A stretch of DNA of 33,117 bases from an uncultured Clostridia bacterium (GCA_948676835.1 CAPOZU010000018.1:1-33117), one strand, 5' to 3'. Positions 24,223 to 32,221 are shown, counted from the first letter of the stretch. Made by a program: numbers and translations. Notes: generated by a model not told the origin, from the letters alone.

Positions 24223-24852
24223 TTAATTAGGAGTATGTTTTAAAACCATCATACCCTTGTATTCACCGTTTTCAAAACATTCTTTAATTCCATCTCGAAC
24301 CATCAGTCTCCTAATAAATGTTGCACATTTACGACTGATTGAACGTTCATATCTGAAATTCTGGAAAAGAGTGTATCCATCATATGTTATTATGTTCTCT
24401 GCAGGTGTAGAGTGTAATTTATTAATAACATCAGGATATAATTCTTCTGCAAGTTTCTTTTCATTAGCACAGTATACAGAATAACTATGATTTATTTTCT
24501 TTACCCATTCCTGAGCAAAAGTCGGTTTCTCTCCTTTTTTATGGGAAGGAACAGAAATAGAAATTTTGTTTTCTGTGATAATAAACCCTAAATTGGAAAG
24601 TTCTTTGCGAAGAGTTTCTTCCGAAAAGTTTGGCCACACCAATTTAAATCCATAAGATTCCTGAATGGAAAAAGCAAAGTCACGATAAATCGGAATAGGT
24701 TTACACCTTTTATTTCCGATTATAGCTCTGAAAGGCTTATGCTTTCCAATAAATGCGGATTCAAAGTATTCGCTGAGTGTGGATTGCAAATTCTTTTCTC
24801 GTTCAGCACACAGACTGGAGCAATGTTTCCGAAGTGTATCCACAGTAGACAT
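24223..24852 (-). CDS. Unknown 209-residue protein of atypical composition
   Basis: I do not recognise this protein. It is a soluble, basic 209-residue product without signal peptide or membrane helix. The N-terminal third has a Cys-containing helix (LRKHCSSLCAEREKN), then a segment with IGNKRCKPIPIYRDFAF and WPNFSEETLRKELSNLGF. The C-terminal half has ITYDGYTLFQNFRYERS. Base composition is higher in GC than deoB or cysK on either side, which suggests acquisition. Start chosen at the ATG 8 nt after AGGAGGT. It has its own promoter and a ~100-nt leader. Single-gene insertion between housekeeping genes with no visible mobility gene. Confidence 0.75.
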   Translation of the reverse strand: MSTVDTLRKHCSSLCAEREKNLQSTLSEYFESAFIGKHKPFRAIIGNKRCKPIPIYRDFAFSIQESYGFKLVWPNFSEETLRKELSNLGFIITENKISISVPSHKKGEKPTFAQEWVKKINHSYSVYCANEKKLAEELYPDVINKLHSTPAENIITYDGYTLFQNFRYERSISRKCATFIRRLMVRDGIKECFENGEYKGMMVLKHTPN

Positions 24853-24961
24853 GTTTTTACCTCCTAAAATTTTTTCGAATGTGTTTTAGAGCTCCTTACA
24901 GTTGTTTAGAGTTTTTTTAATCTGCTATTAATTTACTTCGAATAGCACGAATAACGCGTAT

Positions 24962-24990
24962 AGTATATCATCTTTTTATGTTAATTTCAA
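24962..24990 (-). promoter_or_regulatory. Promoter of the unknown 24223-24852 gene
   Basis: On the minus strand: TTGAAA (24985-24990), 17 bp, TATACT (24962-24967), with an extended -10 TG. The ~100-nt leader that follows contains repeated CTCTAAA and ATTCG motifs but no clear riboswitch. Confidence 0.65.
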
Positions 24991-24999
24991 CAAATAACA

Positions 25000-25962
25000 T
25001 TATATAATTTCATAACGATTTAACTTTATTTGATTAGAAATAAAGTTTGGATTATTATCAATTGGTTTTGATAAATCAGTAGTTAAATATTTTTTATTAT
25101 CATCTGCAAAAACTGTACAAATTGGTTTATTAATCTTTTCATTTAATAATATACTACCAAGTAAATTGGCACCAGAAGATATTCCAACACCTAAACCTAA
25201 AAATTTAGCTAATTTTCGTGACATATTTATTGCGTCATCATCATTTATTAGAAATATATCATCAATTTCGTTTTTATTTATTAAATCTGGAACAAAATCA
25301 TCACCAATTCCTTCTATTTTGTGTGAACCTATAATTACGCCTTTTGAAATTATAGGCATTTTATCAGGTTCGATAGCAACTATTTTTAAATTTTTAAATT
25401 CTTCTCTTAATTTTATTCCATTTCCCATTAAAGTTCCACCTGTTCCAACGCCAGAAACAAAGCCATATAATTCTTCAGGTACTTGTTTTATAATTTCTTT
25501 AGCTGTTGTTTCATAATGGGCTAAGAAATTATCTTTGTTTGCAAATTGATTAGCTAAAAACACATTATTATCTTTTGACATTTCCTTTGCTTGTTCAACG
25601 CATTTTAAGAAACCACCTTCCTCTTTGGAATATAATGTTACTTTTGCACCATAGCTTTTCATTAACTTAACTCTTTCTTCACTTGCCCAATCTGGCATGA
25701 AAATATAAGTAGGATAGCCATAAAAACTTCCTAGTGCAGCAAGGGCAATACCAGTATTTCCGCTTGTGGCTTCAACTATTGACATACCTTTTTTTAGATA
25801 GCCTCTTTTTTCAGCATTTCTTATTATATAATAAGCTACTCTGTCTTTGATACTTCCAGTTAAATTATAATATTCTAATTTAGAATATACATATTTATTT
25901 TTTCCTTTGTATTCATAATTTAATTTTATCATTGGCGTATTTCCTATAATGCTATTTTTCAT
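25000..25962 (-). CDS. cysK: Cysteine synthase family PLP enzyme (O-acetylserine sulfhydrylase-like)
   Basis: A 320-residue fold-type II PLP enzyme. The PLP lysine lies in NLTGSIKDRVAYY, the substrate loop is VEATSGNTGIALAALG, and the phosphate-binding loop is SGVGTGGTLMG. This matches cysteine synthase, which makes cysteine from O-acetylserine and sulfide; the family also includes cystathionine beta-synthase-like members, and the N terminus lacks a heme domain. The strongest functional clue is the leader: a peptide with three consecutive Cys codons and an attenuator, which implies feedback by cysteinyl-tRNA. No serine acetyltransferase gene is adjacent. ATG follows AGGAGGG placed right after the attenuator T tract. 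Confidence 0.9.
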   Translation of the reverse strand: MKNSIIGNTPMIKLNYEYKGKNKYVYSKLEYYNLTGSIKDRVAYYIIRNAEKRGYLKKGMSIVEATSGNTGIALAALGSFYGYPTYIFMPDWASEERVKLMKSYGAKVTLYSKEEGGFLKCVEQAKEMSKDNNVFLANQFANKDNFLAHYETTAKEIIKQVPEELYGFVSGVGTGGTLMGNGIKLREEFKNLKIVAIEPDKMPIISKGVIIGSHKIEGIGDDFVPDLINKNEIDDIFLINDDDAINMSRKLAKFLGLGVGISSGANLLGSILLNEKINKPICTVFADDNKKYLTTDLSKPIDNNPNFISNQIKLNRYEII

Positions 25963-25975
25963 AATTTTCCCTCCT

Positions 25976-26058
25976 AAAAAAATAAACTATGTGGTAGTGC
26001 ATACCACATAGTTATTACAATCTATAAAATAAAATATAATCACTATTGTAGGTATGCA
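25976..26058 (-). promoter_or_regulatory. Cysteine attenuator: antiterminator and terminator of cysK
   Basis: Minus-strand reading order: element 2 (complement of 26043-26058, TGCATACCTACAATAG), then the terminator stem AACTATGTGGTA / TACCACATAGTT (26002-26013 and 25985-25996) with a TATTTTTTT tract, then AGGAGGG. Element 2 can pair upstream with TTGTTGTAGGTA, which overlaps the Cys codons of the leader peptide, or downstream with the terminator's first arm (CTATGTGGTATGCA). These choices are mutually exclusive. Ribosome stalling on Cys codons would hide the upstream partner, favour the antiterminator and allow cysK transcription. No T-box sequence is present. Confidence 0.8.
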
Positions 26059-26093
26059 AATTAATACTCATATCTACAATAGATAGAGTATTT

Positions 26094-26135
26094 TTACCTA
26101 CAACAACAATTAATGATTATATTTTGTAAATTCAT
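26094..26135 (-). CDS. Cysteine leader peptide MNLQNIIINCCCR
   Basis: A 13-codon ORF on the minus strand with codons 10-12 all TGT (Cys), ending in TAA. AAAGGA lies upstream of its ATG at a somewhat long 13-nt spacing. It precedes alternative RNA structures and the cysteine-synthase gene. Three consecutive cysteines in 13 residues is improbable by chance and is the classic mark of an amino-acid attenuator. The Cys codons lie in the strand that pairs with element 2. Confidence 0.8.
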   Translation of the reverse strand: MNLQNIIINCCCR

Positions 26136-26230
26136 TTTATATTTTAAATCCTTTCAATATATTTATATATTATATGTATAAATTAAAGCTTTGGTGTAAT
26201 AAAAAAGCAATAGTATAAATTAATATTTAA

Positions 26231-26253
26231 GACTAGCAGAAGCTAGTCTTTTT
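26231..26253. terminator. Hairpin 3' of the tRNA-like fragment
   Basis: Stem GACTAGC / GCTAGTC with loop AGAA, followed by T5 on the plus strand. On the minus strand, the direction of the tRNA, the tail is TTAAAT, so it is weaker there. Confidence 0.55.
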
Positions 26254-26274
26254 GGTGCCTAAGGCGGGACTCGA
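26253..26274 (-). repeat. Duplicated 3' end of tRNA-Leu, att-like or pseudo-tRNA
   Basis: Exactly matches 26356-26377, the CCA end, acceptor arm and part of the T arm of tRNA-Leu (22 bp), 103 bp further along the tRNA's direction. After it the match decays. A self-complementary AAAAAGGTCTA / TAGACCTTTTT hairpin (26289-26311) occupies the place of the anticodon region. It may be the scar of a past integration at the tRNA 3' end or a decayed second tRNA. Confidence 0.7.
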
Positions 26275-26288
26275 CAAGCCGCGTCGGG

Positions 26289-26311
26289 AAAAAGGTCTAC
26301 TAGACCTTTTT
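26289..26311. terminator. Symmetric hairpin between tRNA-Leu and its duplicated end
   Basis: AAAAAGGTCTA and TAGACCTTTTT around a single C: an 11-bp inverted repeat with an A run at one end and a T run at the other, terminator-like in both directions. Confidence 0.5.
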
Positions 26312-26355
26312 CTGATCCTCCTTTTCGAGTCTCAACTAAGCTTATATATTAAATC

Positions 26356-26438
26356 TGGTGCCTAAGGCGGGACTCGAACCCGCATGGTTTCCCGCACGAT
26401 TTTGAGTCGTGTGCGTCTGCCAATTCCGCCACTCAGGC
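26356..26438 (-). tRNA. tRNA-Leu, anticodon CAA
   Basis: An 83-nt tRNA with the CCA encoded. Acceptor stem GCCTGAG / CTTAGGC, anticodon stem CACGA / TCGTG enclosing loop CTCAAAA (anticodon CAA, decoding UUG), and T arm GCGGG-TTCGAGT-CCCGC. The extra arm is the expected leucine type (GCGGGAAACCAT). Just upstream of the 5' end, CCACTCAGGCTT is repeated at an 18-20 nt interval (26429-26459). No other tRNA lies in the window. Confidence 0.95.
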
Positions 26439-26681
26439 TTGCATTTCCACTCAGGCTTAGATTTCTACCAAGCTTGCTTAACTATATTAACATATATGAA
26501 TTTAATTGTCTAGTTTTTTAATAAATTTTTGCTTTAGTTTTTGTTTAGGCCTTGAAAAATTAGTTGTAAAAAAGTATGAATAAATAGTTTTTTAAAAATA
26601 AAATATGATAAAATAAAAAAGTGAAAAAAATTGTAACTTTTTTTAAACTTACAAGTATATATTATTGAAAGTAGGTAAAAA

Positions 26682-27231
26682 ATGGAAAAAGATTTGGATA
26701 TGAAATTATATAATGAATATTTAAGCGGAGAAAAAAGCGCTTTTGAACTTCTATATAACAAGTATAAAGATAGAATTCAATATTTTATTTTTAACATAGT
26801 TAAAGACTATGAGAAAGCAGAAGACATAACTCAAGAAGTTTTTATATACATATTACAAAATAAAGCAAGGGAAGATTATAGTTTTAAATATTATCTATAT
26901 TTAGTGGCAAAAAGTAGAGCATATAATTATATTAATACTGAAAAAAGAAGAACAGAGATAAATGATAAATACTCTTTATTAGAAACTGAGCAAATTCAAA
27001 AAGATATAACAGATATTGTTATAAAAAATGAAACAGAAAAAGAAATTACAGAAGCTATAAATATGTTAGATGATAAATATAGAAATGCAATATATTTAAT
27101 TAAAATTGAAGAGCTTTCATATAAGGAAACTGCTGAGATACTTCGGACAAAGTATTGAAAATACAAAAGTGCTTGTTCATAGAGGGAAAAAAGAATTAAG
27201 AAAAATCTTGATAAAGAAAGGACTTGATGAT
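26682..27231 (+). pseudogene. ECF-type RNA polymerase sigma factor, frameshifted in region 4
   Basis: The open part (26682-27158, 158 codons) has sigma-70 region 2 (SAFELLYNKYKDRIQYFIFN, YEKAEDITQEVFIYIL) and the start of region 4 (ELSYKETAEIL), then diverges to RTKY and stops. Dropping one C near 27144 restores GQSIENTKVLVHRGKKELRK, the missing half of the region-4 helix-turn-helix. So a single-base insertion has cut off the -35 recognition helix. The restored frame runs on without a stop into the next membrane protein. A possible self-recognised promoter (TGTAAC at 26632, 17 bp, GTATA at 26655) lies upstream. Sequencing error or programmed frameshifting cannot be excluded. Confidence 0.8.
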
Positions 27232-28296
27232 ATGAACAAAGTTTTAAAAGTATTGTTAATAATTGTTTCTACTACTGTTATTTTAACAGGAATAACTTAT
27301 GCTAGTATTAAAATATATCAAAAAATTAAAGGACAAGCAACTATGACACCAATTTATACAAGCAAAATTTCAACAATAGATACGAATAAAGTTTGGGTAG
27401 GTACATTCAATTTAGTATGGAATGATTTCATGAATGAAGTAGTAGGAAGAGAAATTATATTTGAAGATGGAGATTCAGAACTTGCTAATGAATTAAATAA
27501 ACAAACATTTACAAGTAAAGAACTATCTGAAAATTCATATTTTAAAATTCATGGAAATGCTAATATAGAATTAAAAAATAAGATTGAGAGTAATATAAAA
27601 CAAAAATTTAATTTGGATAGTAGAATATTAGATAAAATTGACTGGAAAAATGAGAATGCATATGTGCTTTATGCTATTCTAAAAAAAGAATTTAATTATT
27701 TAGAAGAATTTCAAAGATTGGAAGATGGCACCTTTGGAAGTTCAGATGAGAATGTCAAATATTTTGGAATAATACCACATGTAATAGATGAAGCAAGAAA
27801 AAATATAGGGGTATTATTTTATAATTCAGAAGAAGATTTTGCTATAAAATTAAAAACAAGAGAAGGTGATGAAGTTTATCTTTTTTAAACATCAGGAGAG
27901 AATAAGACATTTGAAGAAAACTATCAAGAAATGTTGGAAAAAAGTTTTAAATATAATGGAGAAAAAGAATGTCAAGAATATGATACTATTAAAATTCCAT
28001 TTATAAAGGTGAATGATGAAATAAATTATGATGAATTATGTGGTAGATGTATAAAAAATTCAAAAATCTACATTGGACAAGCTCTGCAAACAGTTGATTT
28101 TGAACTAACTAATTATGGCGGAAGTGTGATAAGTGAAGCGGCAATACAAACATATAGAAGTACTTCTATATTAGAAAATAGTAGGAAATTTATATTTAAT
28201 ACAGACTTTTTGTTATATATAAAAGAATATGATAAGCAAAAACCATATTTTGCATTAAAAGTAGATAATATCGATATTTTAGAAATAGATAATTAA
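27232..28296 (+). pseudogene. Membrane-anchored protein paralogous to 16929-18059, with in-frame stop
   Basis: ATG at 27232 behind GAAAGGA. A transmembrane helix (~4-24), then a domain alignable with the protein at 16929. A TAA at 27886-27888 (after DEVYLF) interrupts the frame, but the same frame continues immediately as TSGENKTFEENYQEM to 28296 and aligns with the rest of the paralogue. One base change (AAA to TAA) explains it. The intact part is 218 residues; the full product would be ~354. Together with the frameshift in the preceding sigma gene, this suggests a decaying two-gene regulatory unit. Context of sigma factor plus membrane protein suggests an anti-sigma or envelope sensor, by inference only. 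Confidence 0.82.
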
Positions 28297-28315
28297 AATT
28301 ATCACTATAAATTGA

Positions 28316-28358
28316 AAAACGAGATTCAAGTCAAAATATTAACTTGAATCTCGTTTTC
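28316..28358. terminator. Bidirectional terminator between convergent genes
   Basis: A 16-bp perfect stem (28316-28331 with 28342-28357) beginning AAAACGAGATTCAAGT, loop of 10 nt. A smaller GGACATT / AATGTCC hairpin follows at ~28362-28378. Confidence 0.9.
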
Positions 28359-28392
28359 TATGGGACATTTTAATGTCCGCTTGGTAATTTTT

Positions 28393-30432
28393 TTAGTTCA
28401 ATTGGAAATAAAATCCGTATTCTTTGTATTCGGAATCTCCAATTTTTGCTTCTTTGGTCTTCACGATTTTGCCACCCAGTTTCTCATAGAAATGGATTGC
28501 ATTTTCATTATCGCTCAGACACCATACAATCATGTTTTTGCAATCAAGAGCAGACAGATGCTTACAGGTTTCCAAGAACAGAGCGGTGCCAATGCCTTTA
28601 CCGATTTCGCTGGGCTTAATATAAAGACTTACAAGCTCAGAATCGAATTGGCCAATGTTGGGAATGGGGTTGAAGCAGGAATATCCGAGAACTTCGTCAC
28701 CTCTTACAGCCACGAACACCAGGTCTTTGTATTCATCGAAACTTGCCTGATATCGCTTGGTTTGAGATTCATAGTTCAAGGAATTGAGGTAGCTGGCAGA
28801 AATGATAGAATCATATGCGTTTTTCCAACCATCTACTTTAATCCTTGCCATCTGTTCCTGATCCTGATACAGATTTTTGCGGATGATATAATCATCCTTG
28901 GGCTCAAGGAGAAGAATCGCATTGTGGATGTTTAAGATTGCATTTATCAGTTTTGCATCCTCAATTGCGAAGGTAACTCTCCCAACCAGTTCGCCCTCAT
29001 AGGGCCAAGAAATAGATTGACCAACCAAAAATCTGGTGCGAGATGTTGCGTAGAAAAACTTGAGAAGGTCTTCATCAGTTCTGATGGCGTGACCCTTGTA
29101 CTTCATGCCCTTTATTTTGGTAAAATCGAGGATTGCAAAGAATCCAGATTCAGGTTCAAGATTTTCAGGGAAGTCTACCATAGGAATTCCAGCCAGAACC
29201 TTTTTAGCATCCTCTTTTCCAAGGACATCAGTTACAGTTTTCTTAATTTTTGCTTTGAATCTACGATCGACAGTGTCAATTCCAGACACAATAGCCTTCA
29301 GCAAATTGAATTTGTACAGATACACTTTTCTTAATTTGCTAAAATAGGTATCATAGGCCTTGTATCTTTCATCAGTTGCGTTAAATGCACCTGCAAGAGC
29401 TTTCCCGATGATATCAGGAGCAGAGTCCATTTCCTGGAAAATCTTGTTGATGACTTCTCGAATAATGATTTCATCTGCAACTACAAATCCGGATCTCAAA
29501 GAAGCCATGGAATAGCTTTTGGAAAGCCCGAAAAGGGAAATTGTATTTCGGAACATTCCGGGAATAGTTGCAATAGGCATTGCGATATTGTCTTTATCGT
29601 ACGAAATGTCGCGATATACAAGGTCGTCAATCACAAAGACTCCACGTTCCTTGCAGACAGTGGCAATTTCGCACAAAAGAGAGTACTGATTTTTGCCCAT
29701 AACTTTTCCAGTAGGATTGTTCGGGTTGGCATTTAAAAATGCAACTACCCGAGGAACATAACCCTTACGCCTGTTGTAAACCAGCTGTAGGCTCTCATTG
29801 ATTTGATCGATACGATCAGCCAACTTTTTGGGATTTACGAGGAAGTTGTCCTCTTTTTCGAGATTAAGAACCTCAACTTCGGCACCAGCTCGTTCAGTTC
29901 TAATAGTGAACAGGCCATAGTTAGGACCTGTAACCAGAACAACATCTCCAGGTTGAGAGATGATATTTATTATCTGGTTAAACAGAACAGAAGTGGATAC
30001 GCTGAATGTGATATTGTGCACAGAAAGCCCATTTTCATCAATATCCTTAAAGGAGTAGGGCTCAGTGTTTACAAAACCTTCTCTTTCAACATATTCCAAA
30101 AGCTGCTTGCGAATCACATCAGAACCTTCTGTGTACGGGTAACGATAAAACAGGTCGTTTTCGAGGGACTGCTTCATTGCTTTGATGGATGGCGGAAAAG
30201 GTTTGAACTCGACAGGATTTCCACTACCAAGGTCTGTGTCAGGAACTTCCACAATATTTTCATCTCTGACTTCATAACCGTAGAAATCAATTGCATTAGC
30301 GATTGCCTGTACAGTCGGATTAAACCGCTCGCCATCGATGCGGGAACCGATGAATGGGAGACCAAATCTCCTTTCTCTTAAATAAGGCCGCTGTCTTAAT
30401 AATCTATCGATTGCATGAGATTTGATAAGCAT
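28393..30432 (-). CDS. PLP-dependent aminotransferase fused to GNAT acetyltransferase
   Basis: A 679-residue two-domain enzyme. Residues ~1-510 are a class I/II aminotransferase: NPNNPTGK at 236-243, DDLVYRD at 269-275 and PLP-binding Lys305 in FGLSKSYSMASLRSGFV. Residues ~525-679 are a GNAT domain (LGYSCFNPIPNIGQFDSELV, IGKGIGTALFLET, ENAIHFYEKLGGKIV). The fusion suggests transamination and N-acetylation in one pathway step, as in making or detoxifying an amino compound; substrate unknown. Length is far above either single family (~400 and ~150). Codon use is GC-richer than the local host genes. ATG follows AGGAGGT and an AT-rich promoter. It diverges from the lipoprotein gene at 30623. Confidence 0.9.
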   Translation of the reverse strand: MLIKSHAIDRLLRQRPYLRERRFGLPFIGSRIDGERFNPTVQAIANAIDFYGYEVRDENIVEVPDTDLGSGNPVEFKPFPPSIKAMKQSLENDLFYRYPYTEGSDVIRKQLLEYVEREGFVNTEPYSFKDIDENGLSVHNITFSVSTSVLFNQIINIISQPGDVVLVTGPNYGLFTIRTERAGAEVEVLNLEKEDNFLVNPKKLADRIDQINESLQLVYNRRKGYVPRVVAFLNANPNNPTGKVMGKNQYSLLCEIATVCKERGVFVIDDLVYRDISYDKDNIAMPIATIPGMFRNTISLFGLSKSYSMASLRSGFVVADEIIIREVINKIFQEMDSAPDIIGKALAGAFNATDERYKAYDTYFSKLRKVYLYKFNLLKAIVSGIDTVDRRFKAKIKKTVTDVLGKEDAKKVLAGIPMVDFPENLEPESGFFAILDFTKIKGMKYKGHAIRTDEDLLKFFYATSRTRFLVGQSISWPYEGELVGRVTFAIEDAKLINAILNIHNAILLLEPKDDYIIRKNLYQDQEQMARIKVDGWKNAYDSIISASYLNSLNYESQTKRYQASFDEYKDLVFVAVRGDEVLGYSCFNPIPNIGQFDSELVSLYIKPSEIGKGIGTALFLETCKHLSALDCKNMIVWCLSDNENAIHFYEKLGGKIVKTKEAKIGDSEYKEYGFYFQLN

Positions 30433-30464
30433 ATATATTACCTCCTAAAAAAATTCTACATAAT

Positions 30465-30493
30465 ATTATATCATATTTTTAAAGAAAAGTAAA
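30465..30493 (-). promoter_or_regulatory. Promoter of the aminotransferase-GNAT gene
   Basis: Minus strand: TTTACT (30488-30493), 17 bp, TATAAT (30465-30470), with extended -10 TG. Confidence 0.75.
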
Positions 30494-30549
30494 TATTATG
30501 TAAACACCAATATAAATAACTTATTACATTATAAAACAAACAGTACAAG

Positions 30550-30579
30550 TTGACTTTTTATGTAAAGCTGTAGTATAAT
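30550..30579 (+). promoter_or_regulatory. Promoter of the lipoprotein genes
   Basis: TTGACT (30550-30555), 18 bp, TATAAT (30574-30579), 44 bp before the first lipoprotein start. It diverges from the aminotransferase promoter across ~60 bp. Confidence 0.75.
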
Positions 30580-30622
30580 ATTTACGTATATCTAAACTAA
30601 ATAAAATTTAGGAGGAATAAAT

Positions 30623-31120
30623 ATGGCAAAACGGAAAAATTTACTTGTGGTAATTATCACCCTCATTCTCATGTGCATAACCCTTGCGGGGTGTGCAGAG
30701 ATGGATCATGAAAGTAAAGACATTAAGGATGATGAAAAGGAGAAAATTGTATACGAAGATGTTAGCCCTTTAATTTTGATAAAGAAAGAAAAAGTCGAAG
30801 ATTCAAGCAGTACCCAATATATCTTCTACGATCCAGAGACCATGATCATGTATAGTCATTTAACGGATGTAAATCACTATGGAATGCTTGAAATGCACAA
30901 TAGTGACGGAACTCCTAGGCTTTATGATGGAAAGTCTGATGTAAAGACTCTGGTCCTAATTAATAAGCTCAAAATAGAAGAAACAGGATTTAAGGAATAT
31001 GTGTATTTTGATCCAGAAACATTAGTAATGTATGTTCATTATACAGATATGAATGATAAATCGATTTCTGAAATGCACAATTCTGATGGTACTTTAAGAA
31101 CCTATGACCCGCAAAAATAA
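30623..31120 (+). CDS. Lipoprotein with two internal repeats
   Basis: A 165-residue lipoprotein: signal peptide with lipobox LAGC (Cys ~24) and a charged linker. Two ~50-residue repeats follow, with the pattern ...YDPETMIMYSHLTD...MHNSDGTPRLYD and ...FDPETLVMYVHYTD...MHNSDGTLRTYD. The repeat resembles the small beta-rich DUF6440-type module (lysine-valine strand, [YF]DPET, DGTP), but I cannot confirm the family. It lies behind its own promoter and AGGAGG, and the next gene encodes a single-repeat relative 13 nt downstream. Composition is GC-richer than host genes. Function unknown; surface-exposed. Confidence 0.85.
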   Translation: MAKRKNLLVVIITLILMCITLAGCAEMDHESKDIKDDEKEKIVYEDVSPLILIKKEKVEDSSSTQYIFYDPETMIMYSHLTDVNHYGMLEMHNSDGTPRLYDGKSDVKTLVLINKLKIEETGFKEYVYFDPETLVMYVHYTDMNDKSISEMHNSDGTLRTYDPQK

Positions 31121-31133
31121 GGAGGAAAACAAG

Positions 31134-31442
31134 ATGAAAAAACGGAAAAATGTATTTGCAATGGTAATTTGTATCATTCTTTTGTGCTTGTGTATCGCTG
31201 GATGCAGCGAAAGCGAGGAAAATGATCACGAGAGTAAAGATATCAAAGTGGAAGCTCTACAGATTCCCGGGTTGGTTCTGATTGAAAAAGTTAAAGTAGA
31301 TGGAACTGCTTTAACTCAATTGATTTTATATGATCCAGAAACCTTCATAATGTATTCATATGTTGAATGGATTGATGGAGGTGGAATCATTGAAATGCGT
31401 AATATAGATGGTACTCCCAGGGTATATGATCCTATTAAATGA
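31134..31442 (+). CDS. Small lipoprotein, single-repeat relative of the preceding one
   Basis: A 102-residue lipoprotein with lipobox IAGC and one copy of the repeat (LILYDPETFIMYSYVEW ... RNIDGTPRVYD). Start is the ATG at 31134, 7 nt after AAGGAGG; an in-frame ATG at 31104 would overlap the previous gene and lack a ribosome-binding site. Both lipoproteins share the HESKDIK linker after the cysteine, so they arose by duplication, with the first gaining or keeping a second repeat. Confidence 0.87.
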   Translation: MKKRKNVFAMVICIILLCLCIAGCSESEENDHESKDIKVEALQIPGLVLIEKVKVDGTALTQLILYDPETFIMYSYVEWIDGGGIIEMRNIDGTPRVYDPIK

Positions 31443-31450
31443 GAAATTGT

Positions 31451-31490
31451 AAAAGCCGTGTCTACCTTTATTGGTAGGCACGGCTTTTGA
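31451..31490. terminator. Bidirectional terminator between the lipoprotein and phosphatase genes
   Basis: Stem AAAAGCCGTG / CACGGCTTTT with an inner CTACC / GGTAG extension and loop TTTATT, A and T tracts on both sides. Confidence 0.92.
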
Positions 31491-31495
31491 CATGC

Positions 31496-32140
31496 TTATA
31501 CATTAATGTAACCGCAATCTGTGTGATCTTGGATTTCTCTTATCCAACAGTTTTTGGGATTCCTTTCATCATGGTACCATTCAGGCGTATAGTTAAACCA
31601 TCTAAGCAGAATGGCCCTGAGAGCTGTTCCATGAGTGAAAACAAATAGAGTGTCAATTCCTTCATTTTCATAATCTCTTTTGACGATTTCAATAAATTGA
31701 TACGCTCTGATTGCAACATCATAGGGGCTTTCTCCTAATGGAAGTCTTGCATAAAATTTGCCCTGATGTTTACGTTGCCGTTGATATTCCTCATACTCCA
31801 AAGGAAATAGTCGCTGCCTGTCCTCGTCTGTGATACAATCAAAGAGACCAAACTGCTGCTCAGATATGGAAATTTCTTCTTTAATATCAGAGATTTTGAG
31901 ATATTGGTTGAATATCTCAGCAGTTTGACGAGTTCTTGTGTAAGGACTACTCCATATGCGAGCATTTTCAAAGCAAACATCATTATTTTTACAGTGGTTT
32001 GCAAGCCAAATGCCAGCATTATGAGCTTGCTCTTTTCCAGCATCACTTAAAGTGATTAGATGGTCAGGAAGCCGCTCTTCATAGTTTTGCCCGATATTAG
32101 CGATTGATTCGCCATGTCGGATAAGAAATAATCTCAACAT
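31496..32140 (-). CDS. Histidine phosphatase family protein (phosphoglycerate mutase-like)
   Basis: A 214-residue branch-1 histidine phosphatase. The catalytic RHG is in FLIRHGESIANIG (His9); WSSPYTRTRQTAEIF supplies the second Arg, and VFTHGTALRAIL has the second His. An LPLGESPYDVAIRAYQF segment carries the likely acid Glu. Such enzymes remove phosphate from sugars, nucleotides or cofactors; the substrate is not readable. Composition is intermediate to high in GC, like the neighbours at 28393-31442. ATG follows AAGGGTG. Confidence 0.92.
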   Translation of the reverse strand: MLRLFLIRHGESIANIGQNYEERLPDHLITLSDAGKEQAHNAGIWLANHCKNNDVCFENARIWSSPYTRTRQTAEIFNQYLKISDIKEEISISEQQFGLFDCITDEDRQRLFPLEYEEYQRQRKHQGKFYARLPLGESPYDVAIRAYQFIEIVKRDYENEGIDTLFVFTHGTALRAILLRWFNYTPEWYHDERNPKNCWIREIQDHTDCGYINV

Positions 32141-32171
32141 AAAATCACCCTTTCTATAAAATTATGTAAAC

Positions 32172-32200
32172 ATTATAACATCATTTATTTATCAAATCAA
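32172..32200 (-). promoter_or_regulatory. Promoter of the histidine phosphatase gene
   Basis: Minus strand: TTGATT (32195-32200), 17 bp, TATAAT (32172-32177), extended -10 TG. Confidence 0.7.
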
Positions 32201-32221
32201 TACTAAAAATAAAAGCAATTT

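Noticed and set aside
25976..26135. T-box or SAM riboswitch upstream of cysK
   Set aside because: No T-box core sequence and no SAM aptamer pattern; the Cys-codon leader explains the structures better.
28360..30381. Plus-strand frames opposite the aminotransferase-GNAT gene
   Set aside because: Shadows of a gene with strong motif evidence on the other strand.
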